Assembly: GCA_020845635.1 (NCBI GenBank)
Contig: JADLFI010000030.1
Location: 1 to 54,677, forward strand
Length of the DNA stretch: 54,677 bases
Source: Bacteroidia bacterium
Lineage (GTDB): Bacteria > Bacteroidota > Bacteroidia > UBA4408
Direction of reading: 5' to 3'
Shown one piece after another: positions 46,530-53,743 of this stretch. Each line of letters opens with the position of its first letter. Position 1 is the first letter of the stretch. Made by a program: the position numbers and the translations under genes. The notes under the pieces are model-generated. The model was not told the origin of the DNA. It was given only the letters and a program-made list of their open reading frames with translations, and did no database searches.

Positions 46530-48692
46530 TTATGGGCTTGATTTCTCTTTGTATATTGATTTCGTTTGTTCGTTATGAATAAGTTCAAATTTGCTTAGTA
46601 GTTTTTTTGTCTGCTCAATGTCAAAGTATTTGTTCTTTACAAGTCTAATTTGATAGTTTTTTGGTAAATAGATTCCCCATTTAGAAAAATCTAAAAGTGT
46701 GGGATTGGTTTCTAGAAGCGTTGAAATATGTGTGTCAATGTCAGTCAATGGAAACGATAAATAACTCCATTTAGAAATCAATTCTTGTTTTGGAACATCA
46801 ATGTCAAACGAACTATTGCTGTCGTCAAGTGTATTTTTAATTCCAGCGATATTCAAAAGCAATTGTAACGTCCTGTTAATTCGTGTTCCAGTAAATGTAA
46901 ATAGTTGCAAATGTTTTTCTGTTGTCAATAACGGTCTTTCAGATTGCAAATTATTTATGTTGAACACAGCGAAATCTTTTCGCATCATTTCTATTTCATC
47001 AAAACTTGGTTCGTCAAGAAAATCATATTCAGTTTTGGAATACAATACCTCAAACATTTTTTCTCTAATCTTTTGATGAACTACTGCACCACCACCAAAA
47101 AACATAGGTTTTTTCCCGTCTTTTGCTGGAATTACTTCTATTTTTTTCGCTTTATGGTCAATGAATTTTATTTTCCAGATTTTTGCAGATAGCAATATGT
47201 TTTCATCTTCAATAATTTGAGGCGAAAAAGGTATTTCTCCAATTGTATTGCCTGCATTTACAACTTTAAAATTTTCTTCGGTTTTGAATACGCTGTAAAA
47301 TTCTCGACTATTAACAACTTTCTCGCCTTCAACACCAATAATAACCTCGTGTTGCAGTTTTTCAAGAAAATCAACTTCAATCAAATGTTGAAGTATTTCT
47401 TCAATTTCTGTTTGCTCTATTGAAGTGAAAGCCGAGTTTTCCTTGAGTTGTTTAATTAGTTCTATTAACAGAATCCCCGAATGACCTTTAGTTATTGATA
47501 AAGCCTGATGGACTAATATGTCATAAGGCTTTTCATTTTTTTCGGGTGGCTCGATGAAGCTTTCTTTGTATAAAAGCCAGCAAGAAATAGATTGTAGTAA
47601 ACTCCATTGAGTTGTTGCATAAAGAAATAAATTACTACTCTCTCCATCTTTTCTACCACTTCTTCCAACTCTTTGGATTAATGAAGCAATACTGTGTGTT
47701 GTATCTATCTGAACAACTTCATCAACAGAACCTATATCTATTCCAAGCTCCAATGTAGATGTACAGGAAATACAAAAATTATGTCGCTTGTTATTTTTTG
47801 CAAAGTACTCAACATATTCTCTTACTTCCCTGTCAACTGACGAGTGATGTGAAAAGTAATTTGGGTGTCCTTTTACTCTGTCTGATATTTTTTTAAGTTT
47901 TACCGCTACTTCCTCTGCTCGTCCTCTGCTGTTTGGGAAGATTAAAACTTTATTGTCTTTGGTTTCAATATATAAGTCTTTCAAAAGTTCTAATGGCAAC
48001 TCTTCCTTTTCATTTTTGAAAAAGCGAAAAGTTGTATTGATTTCTTTTGCAGTTCTATCCAATAACACTTTGGTATTTGCCTCATTTCCAGTAAATTTTT
48101 TTGCTTCATTGTAATCACCAATTGTTGCTGAAAGTCCTACAATACTGAATGAATTGGAATTAACCCTTTGAAGTCTGCTTAAGATAGATTTTAATTGAGT
48201 TCCTCTATCTGTTCCAATGAATGAATGTATTTCGTCAATAACAACATACTTTAAATTTGAAAACAACTGTTTAACATTAAATGGTTTGTTTACAAACATT
48301 GCCTCCAATGATTCGGGCGTAATTAATACAATTCCTGTTGGTTGTTTAATTAGCCTATTTTTCAATGTTTTATTTGCTTCTCCGTGCCACTTGGTTACTG
48401 TTACATCAAGATTTTTGCAAAGTTCTTCGACACGATAAAATTGGTCATTTATTAAGGCGATTAATGGTGAAATATATAAAACTTGAACACCTGATTCATT
48501 AAAGTTTACTTTTGAAAGTATTGGCAAAAAAGCGGCTTCGGTCTTTCCTGATGCGGTTCTCGAAGCTAAAATGAAATTTTCATCAGAGCCTAAAATTTTG
48601 GAAATAGCAACATTTTGAATTGGTCGCAATTGCTCCCAACCCTTATCACGAATATATCTTCTTATCGGTTCAGATAGTAACTTAAATGACAT
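46530..48692 (-). CDS. Lhr-like superfamily 2 DNA/RNA helicase of the Ter-like cassette
   Basis: A 720-residue SF2 helicase. The Q-like LRPIQ is at 22-26, Walker A ASRTASGKT at 43-51, DEIH at 153-156, SAT at 188-190, and motif VI QRVGRSGR at 340-347. The region after about 380 is a winged-helix/Lhr-core-like domain and ends without the long Lhr C terminus. An ATP-driven 3'-5' nucleic-acid translocase is expected. Its ATG overlaps the stop of the ATPase gene by one base (TAATG). It is the last gene of the cassette. Related Lhr-like helicases occur beside BrxC/D-like ATPases in defence loci. Confidence 0.85.
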   Translation of the reverse strand: MSFKLLSEPIRRYIRDKGWEQLRPIQNVAISKILGSDENFILASRTASGKTEAAFLPILSKVNFNESGVQVLYISPLIALINDQFYRVEELCKNLDVTVTKWHGEANKTLKNRLIKQPTGIVLITPESLEAMFVNKPFNVKQLFSNLKYVVIDEIHSFIGTDRGTQLKSILSRLQRVNSNSFSIVGLSATIGDYNEAKKFTGNEANTKVLLDRTAKEINTTFRFFKNEKEELPLELLKDLYIETKDNKVLIFPNSRGRAEEVAVKLKKISDRVKGHPNYFSHHSSVDREVREYVEYFAKNNKRHNFCISCTSTLELGIDIGSVDEVVQIDTTHSIASLIQRVGRSGRKDGESSNLFLYATTQWSLLQSISCWLLYKESFIEPPEKNEKPYDILVHQALSITKGHSGILLIELIKQLKENSAFTSIEQTEIEEILQHLIEVDFLEKLQHEVIIGVEGEKVVNSREFYSVFKTEENFKVVNAGNTIGEIPFSPQIIEDENILLSAKIWKIKFIDHKAKKIEVIPAKDGKKPMFFGGGAVVHQKIREKMFEVLYSKTEYDFLDEPSFDEIEMMRKDFAVFNINNLQSERPLLTTEKHLQLFTFTGTRINRTLQLLLNIAGIKNTLDDSNSSFDIDVPKQELISKWSYLSFPLTDIDTHISTLLETNPTLLDFSKWGIYLPKNYQIRLVKNKYFDIEQTKKLLSKFELIHNEQTKSIYKEKSSP

Positions 48693-50005
48693 TATAGTTC
48701 TTCTATGTTATCTAATGACAATTCATCAGGTCTTTCATCTTCAATTTCAATCTCTCCAAATAGTTTATTTTTATCAATATTCGGATTCTGTCTAATAATA
48801 TTTAAGATATTTAGAAAGTCTCTGATTACCTCTCTTGGTGTGAGAAATTCAGATGCTCCAGGTTTGTTAAATAACTCCTCCATAAATTGTTGAATTTCAT
48901 CATCAGTTATTTGAATTGTAGTTTTGTAATTGTAGTCGAAAATTGCTTTTAATTTCTTAAGTAAAACAAATATTTCGTTATGGTCAAGAGGTAATAATTT
49001 AAGGACAGGTTGGGCAAAATCTCTGATTTCAGATGTTTCAAATTTATTCGTTGCAAGTCTTGTTTTTAAAGCATCATAACTAAAAAGACCTCTTCGTTGA
49101 TTTTCTAAAAATTCTTTTGTCCCTGCGAAATTGAAGAATATGTTAGAAACCTTTCCTTGAAAACAATCATTGTAAATGGTTAGAATTTTTTCATAGTTTT
49201 TTTCTCTCATTACCGAAGTCGAAATCTTGTAAAGATTAATAGCCTCGTCAAGATTTATCATAAAACCACTATAACCCATACTTACAAAGAGTTTACAGAA
49301 GTTTTTAAGCATATCATAATAATTCAAGTCGTTAATTACTTCTCTAACACCTAAATCCTGTCTTGCTTCGGTTTTTGTTCTGTATTCTCCTTTGAGCCAC
49401 TTTAACGCATTTCTTCTGAGTTGTTCGTCTCCTGTAATATAACCTTCGTAGTATTTCATTACAACTGTCCCAAAGTCAAAACCACCAACATCTGTAATTT
49501 CGTTTATGGTTTTCATTATGTTATTCTGAATGAGTTTCAAATATTGCTCATTTCTTATTTCAACCAATGAGATGTTGTTTTCCTCTGCTGTCTTTGTAAT
49601 TACTTGTTCAATCCATTTTTCCAATAAAGTAGGTAAGGCACCGCCTTCAGGTTTTGTTTGAATTGAAACATTATCCATTATTGCAGAATAAAGAGCTACG
49701 CCTTTGCCATCATTTGAATACAAACGATTATCAGGAGTGAAGTCTGCATTAGCTACAACAAACTTCTGCTTCAAAGCAACTGTATTGAGCATGTGAAGCA
49801 TAAATGATTTTCCTGAACCAAAGTCTCCAATCCAGAACTTTACCATACTATGCCCGTTTTTTACATCCTCTAATGCGGATACGACTGCATTGATTTCCTC
49901 CGAACGACCAACAGTAATATGTTGGACACCAATCTTTGGAACTACACCACCAATTAAGGAATTGATTATTGAAGTGGCTTCTTTTGGTTTTATGTTATCT
50001 ATCAT
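48692..50005 (-). CDS. BrxC/BrxD-like (DUF2791-type) P-loop ATPase of the Ter-like cassette
   Basis: A 437-residue soluble ATPase. Walker A GDFGSGKS is at 60-67 and Walker B GFMINLDEA at 247-255. FFNFAGTKEFLENQRRGLFS and LTPREVIRDFLNIL are characteristic of the DUF2791/BREX ATP-binding family. N-terminal residues 3-40 (AxxIINSLIGGVVPKIGVQH and VGRSEEI) match the same family. Its start overlaps the TerB-C gene by four bases (ATGA) and its stop overlaps the helicase start, so all three are translated as a unit. In BREX, such ATPases work with a methyltransferase and a phosphatase; neither is present here. Confidence 0.85.
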   Translation of the reverse strand: MIDNIKPKEATSIINSLIGGVVPKIGVQHITVGRSEEINAVVSALEDVKNGHSMVKFWIGDFGSGKSFMLHMLNTVALKQKFVVANADFTPDNRLYSNDGKGVALYSAIMDNVSIQTKPEGGALPTLLEKWIEQVITKTAEENNISLVEIRNEQYLKLIQNNIMKTINEITDVGGFDFGTVVMKYYEGYITGDEQLRRNALKWLKGEYRTKTEARQDLGVREVINDLNYYDMLKNFCKLFVSMGYSGFMINLDEAINLYKISTSVMREKNYEKILTIYNDCFQGKVSNIFFNFAGTKEFLENQRRGLFSYDALKTRLATNKFETSEIRDFAQPVLKLLPLDHNEIFVLLKKLKAIFDYNYKTTIQITDDEIQQFMEELFNKPGASEFLTPREVIRDFLNILNIIRQNPNIDKNKLFGEIEIEDERPDELSLDNIEEL

Positions 50006-51606
50006 TTCGCTGAAATTTTTTGAAAATACTCTGGAATTATTGTGTAGTAATCGTCTTCTTCTTCAATTAAAACATCATCTAAAGCCTCATAGCAGGCTTC
50101 ATTAATGCTTTCGATTACTTGATTTTTAAAGACACCTTTTGATTTTACAAATTCTTCAATTTCACTTTGAAGAATTGAAAAATTATTTTTTAAAAACAGT
50201 TCTAAAATAGAAATATGTATCGGATTTAGGGATAATTCACTTAAAAATGCCGAGTGATGAGATTCTTCATTTTTCTGAATTATTTCAATTTTTATTTCTT
50301 CACTATTGACTTCTTGAGATTGAATTAAATTATTTTCATCTTCAAAATCATCACGTAGATATTCGTTAAGTAGTTCAACAGTACCAGTGTGTTGTTGTTG
50401 AACTACTTTGATAGCTGTCCTATCAAGTTGTATTTTTTTACGCTTAACTTCGTAAATCTTCGGTATAGCATTAAGTGCCTTATCTAGATTTTTATCTTTT
50501 ATTAATTCACTTATAATTTGCTCAAAATCGTGAAGCTGCTCGTTAGTTTTGAATAAGCTTTTTTGAATGGTCTTAGTCAGTTTTTTATTATCAAAGGTGG
50601 CAGATTTTAAATCGTGATAAAGATATTTAATATAATATTCTATACCTAGATTTTTATTATATCTCGATATAAATTTAGAAGCTTCAAAATAAATATTTTC
50701 TATATATGGATTTTCTGCATTTCTCTTTACTAAATCCACAATTTTATCATTAAATAATATTACTTCATTGTCTTTAAATTCATTTTTTATTTTTTCTAAT
50801 ATTATTTTGTATCTTGCCCTGTTATAGTTATTAATTCTAATTTCACTTTCTAAGTCAATATCACTAATTCTACTTAAATCTTCTCTAACATATTGAATGA
50901 GGATTGGTGCTATTTTACTATCAAATTGTGCAAGAGATTCCTGGGAATGAAAATACCAGTTTAAATCTGTTTTCCGTCCTACATTAAAAAACTCTCTAAG
51001 TTCATTCTCACAAGTTTTATATATGCATTGATTGTATCTAGTATTTAATTCGACTAATGCATTGTTATAATTGAAACTCCCTTGTCTGTATTTATAATGC
51101 TTTCTTGCTTCAATATCGATTATTTCATTTTTTATTTTTTTGTGTTCATCTACACCTAAATATTCATCCAAGTAATCTAAGCAATTTAAAAGTTGCCGTA
51201 TTAAATTTATTGCACAAAACCGTATTGAATTAAACTTATTATCTGTATCAATTAAACCATTTAGTATCTCAATTTCACTTTGAGTTAACTTTAATTCTTC
51301 TTTATATTTATTACCAATTTTCCAACTTTCAAACTCTACTATGTTGTTTGCAGTATGAATTTTTTCATAATTTCCTGTAACATCAATTATTGAATCATCA
51401 TAATTACTTTTTGTCGAGCTTGATGTAGTTACAGTTATTTTTATGTTTTTGAGAATATTTTGGATTAATTCATCTTTCATTTCTTGTTCAGTTTTCTGTC
51501 TAACATTGGAATTTGTAATCTTGGTTCTTTGTTGAACGGGTTGCTTCTTTTTTGTCGCAGTATAAATTATAAAAATTATTATTCCAATGATGATTATTGC
51601 AGTCAT
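50002..51606 (-). CDS. Membrane-anchored TerB-C-domain protein of the Ter-like cassette
   Basis: A 534-residue protein. A single N-terminal membrane helix (about 3-17, almost all Ile) is followed by a basic linker, then a long helical region (about 90-330). The C-terminal part (about 330-534) resembles the TerB-C domain. It has the stretch YYIKYLYHDLKSATFDNKKL, a later NPIHISILELFL helix, and a winged-helix-like end with SINEACYEALDDVLIEEEDD. A canonical TerB core is not obvious. TerB-C proteins are thought to act as metal- or stress-responsive scaffolds. It is the first gene of the operon and could tether the ATPase and helicase to the membrane (inference). Confidence 0.7.
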   Translation of the reverse strand: MTAIIIIGIIIFIIYTATKKKQPVQQRTKITNSNVRQKTEQEMKDELIQNILKNIKITVTTSSSTKSNYDDSIIDVTGNYEKIHTANNIVEFESWKIGNKYKEELKLTQSEIEILNGLIDTDNKFNSIRFCAINLIRQLLNCLDYLDEYLGVDEHKKIKNEIIDIEARKHYKYRQGSFNYNNALVELNTRYNQCIYKTCENELREFFNVGRKTDLNWYFHSQESLAQFDSKIAPILIQYVREDLSRISDIDLESEIRINNYNRARYKIILEKIKNEFKDNEVILFNDKIVDLVKRNAENPYIENIYFEASKFISRYNKNLGIEYYIKYLYHDLKSATFDNKKLTKTIQKSLFKTNEQLHDFEQIISELIKDKNLDKALNAIPKIYEVKRKKIQLDRTAIKVVQQQHTGTVELLNEYLRDDFEDENNLIQSQEVNSEEIKIEIIQKNEESHHSAFLSELSLNPIHISILELFLKNNFSILQSEIEEFVKSKGVFKNQVIESINEACYEALDDVLIEEEDDYYTIIPEYFQKISAK

Positions 51607-51626
51607 TCTTCTCTAAATCTTAGTTT

Positions 51627-51634
51627 CAAAAATA
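51627..51634 (-). promoter_or_regulatory. Candidate -7 box (TATTTTTG) of the Ter-like cassette
   Basis: The minus strand reads TATTTTTG, a full TAnnTTTG match 20 nt before the TerB-C ATG. No -33 TTTG at the expected place, so the promoter may be weak or regulated. Confidence 0.4.
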
Positions 51635-51657
51635 TATAAAATTTTAGTAATGCTGTT

Positions 51658-51742
51658 GCGTTGGGACAAAAGCAAAATGTGCTGCATTGTGTTGGCTTTG
51701 AGCGTTGGGATGCAACTCTTTTGATTTTGCCGAAGCGTTGGG
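51658..51742. repeat. Three copies of GCGTTGGG in the cassette flank
   Basis: The octamer GCGTTGGG occurs at 51658-51665, 51702-51709 and 51735-51742, always in the same orientation, with 44- and 33-base spacing. Between them lie AAAGC/TGTGCTGCA-like words. The layout resembles the repetitive spacer elements found next to mobile cassettes in Bacteroidota, and the GTTGGG part vaguely recalls integron cassette sites. No integrase is present. Confidence 0.5.
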
Positions 51743-51908
51743 TTGTTTTGTCATTTGTCTGTCTGTTTAATTTTTCACATTCGTTCAATAGGGTAACCAC
51801 CAACCTCAGCCCGTATAAAAACTCACTTTCATTAACACAAGCTATTTGATATTTATGAAATAAAAATACAAATAAAAACTGAAATACAAAATATCTTTGT
51901 GAATGCTA

Positions 51909-52040
51909 ATGATGACTCATAAAAGTCTTACTCATATTGGGTTTAAGAGCTTCGAGAATTATATTTAAAAAGATAATACTGCAAAATTTATTGATGCTTT
52001 TGCTGAAAAACTCGAACTTGATAAATTATTCTCCTTGTAG
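51909..52040 (+). pseudogene. Remnant of an IS1182-like transposase N terminus
   Basis: An ATG-started frame with one internal TAA (51966-51968). After the stop it reads KDNTAKFIDAFAEKLELDKL, which looks like the conserved N-terminal stretch of IS1182-type (DUF772) transposases ('DNPVRFIDAFVEKLDL'), preceded by HIGFKSFENYI. The frame ends at TAG 52038-52040, so only about 43 residues remain. It is clearly non-functional. The family call is by eye. Confidence 0.4.
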
Positions 52041-52252
52041 GCGCTAAGCAGATGTTAAGCTCTTGTGTGCATGCATTAGTACCGGTATTTATACTCAAAT
52101 ATTACAGATGTAAGCACTTGGCTCAACCATAAAATGGAAGGGAGTCAGCTTAGATACCACCAGGAGACTAAACAGCATTAAATTGATAGAGTTAGCCCCA
52201 ATTTTGTTGGTTTGGGTTTAACAACGACTTAAAAAAAACGATAACTTTTTTC

Positions 52253-53713
52253 CTAAAAGCGCTTGCCCAAGGTTAATACAACCATTCCGGAGCTAATTGA
52301 GTTTTGTGATGGGTTAGGGTTAAAAGCACTATTATATAAATAATACTTCTCATTGTAAAAACTGCGCATATAGGCAATGTCAGCAAAAAAACCGTCTTGT
52401 CTATAGCCAACACCTCCGGTAATTAATTGCTGATTGCTCATTAACCCCGCATTTTTAAACGCACTTGGGTAAATACCATATCCAAACCTTAAGCTAAATG
52501 GCGTTAATCGTACTTCTGCGCCCATACGAATATTCCCTACAGATTTAAACTTATCACGTATGGCGTTATTCTGATCAGAAAAATTATACCCCTGAGCTCT
52601 AAATCTTGAGTTTCTGTAATCTACATACTCATAATCGGCACTAATTAAACCGTATTCACCAATAACAAAAGCAAGAGAACCTATAGCTCTAAAAGGACTA
52701 ATATATCTATAATTAAAACTTCCCTTATCTCCTCCGCCTGCAGCATCTATCCCTGCGCTATATGTCTTACCATCAGAAAATGATGTTGACATCCCCGCAC
52801 TATAACTATCGGTTAGGCTATAAAAAGTTGGTGAATGAATAGCTCCTCCAATACGTATAGCAGGAATTGGCATATAAACAAATCCGGCTTTAAAATTTAT
52901 TCCATTACCATCGGTATTTAAATAGTTGTCTATATAAAAACTCTTTATATCAAAAGTATCTGTGGCTGGTCTTTCGCTATATCTGCTTTCTTCCCAATAT
53001 CTTATTTTTTCAAAACCTATGGTACCTCCTATAAAAAGTTTATTGTCGTAATTTCCGCCTACAGTCAAAACCGTTTCACCAATGCCTCCTCTCCTTTCAA
53101 TGGTTTTTCTTTGTATCTTATCTATATTAGAGGGCATAGCACTATAATATTTATTACTAAGTGTATCAATCAAATAGGTACTCCATGCTAAATCGGGGCC
53201 AAATAATGGTAGATTCTCAGGATTATAAGATTGAGCCTCGTGTAAGTAAACATCTGTTAAACTAGAACTTTGATTATTCCCCTCCATAACAACACGGTTG
53301 TTGAAATTAGCCAATCTATTATACCCAAAGCCCATAGCTACCCCTTTCCATTTACTGTTAGCCGATTCTATGGGATTAGCAAAAATAATTCCTGTATTTG
53401 AAATATTAAATTGATAATGATCGTCTGAATTGCTTTGCCCTAAGTAACTTGATTTTGTTGATGCTGCTTTTAAAGCAGGGCTAAAAGTAAACTCTGAGGC
53501 TCTGTATAAGCCTATTCCTCCGGGGTTAGTAGTTAAGCTGGAAAAATCGGCTCCCAATGCCCCAAAAGCTCCTGCCATGGAAATACTTCTGGCAGTACCT
53601 CCTATTGAAGTATTAGAAAAACGTAAAGCATCATCTTCATTTTGAGCAACCACTACTTGTGAACTCATAAACAAGGCCAAAACTGTTTTTGTTATTTTAT
53701 TTACCGTTTTCAT
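52253..53713 (-). CDS. FadL/OmpP1-family outer-membrane protein
   Basis: A 486-residue outer-membrane barrel. The signal peptide is 1-23 (cleavage after VVAQ). The N-terminal SIGGTARSISMAGAFGALGADFSSLTTNPGG (in two parts) is the FadL/TodX plug-like region: SMAG, then LTTNPGGIGLYR. Many amphipathic strands follow to the C-terminal VVLTLGKRF. It probably takes up hydrophobic compounds. It lies downstream of the Asn/Ser/Gly-rich gene on the same strand (30 nt), so the two may be co-transcribed. Confidence 0.85.
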   Translation of the reverse strand: MKTVNKITKTVLALFMSSQVVVAQNEDDALRFSNTSIGGTARSISMAGAFGALGADFSSLTTNPGGIGLYRASEFTFSPALKAASTKSSYLGQSNSDDHYQFNISNTGIIFANPIESANSKWKGVAMGFGYNRLANFNNRVVMEGNNQSSSLTDVYLHEAQSYNPENLPLFGPDLAWSTYLIDTLSNKYYSAMPSNIDKIQRKTIERRGGIGETVLTVGGNYDNKLFIGGTIGFEKIRYWEESRYSERPATDTFDIKSFYIDNYLNTDGNGINFKAGFVYMPIPAIRIGGAIHSPTFYSLTDSYSAGMSTSFSDGKTYSAGIDAAGGGDKGSFNYRYISPFRAIGSLAFVIGEYGLISADYEYVDYRNSRFRAQGYNFSDQNNAIRDKFKSVGNIRMGAEVRLTPFSLRFGYGIYPSAFKNAGLMSNQQLITGGVGYRQDGFFADIAYMRSFYNEKYYLYNSAFNPNPSQNSISSGMVVLTLGKRF

Positions 53714-53743
53714 TATAACCAGTTAAATAGATTAATGCCTGTT

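Larger units (their letters stand above)
51607..52252. other. Cassette upstream region: promoter, GCGTTGGG repeats and IS debris
   Basis: This 646-base stretch has no intact gene. Near the TerB-C start is a TATTTTTG box (minus strand, 51627-51634). Then come three copies of GCGTTGGG (51658, 51702, 51735). From 51909 a broken transposase-like frame appears, followed by another protein-like open stretch at 52080-52181. The FadL-family gene stop is at 52253. Confidence 0.5.

Noticed and set aside
46530-51606. Reading the cassette as a BREX or Dpd (7-deazapurine) system
   Set aside because: No PglX methyltransferase, PglZ phosphatase, DpdA or nuclease is present. The queD gene at 3679-4104 is over 40 kb away and looks like ordinary queuosine metabolism.
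51603-51849. Short open frames on both strands over the GCGTTGGG region
   Set aside because: They lie on a repetitive spacer, have no recognisable domain, and one overlaps the TerB-C start. They are treated as by-products of the repeat.
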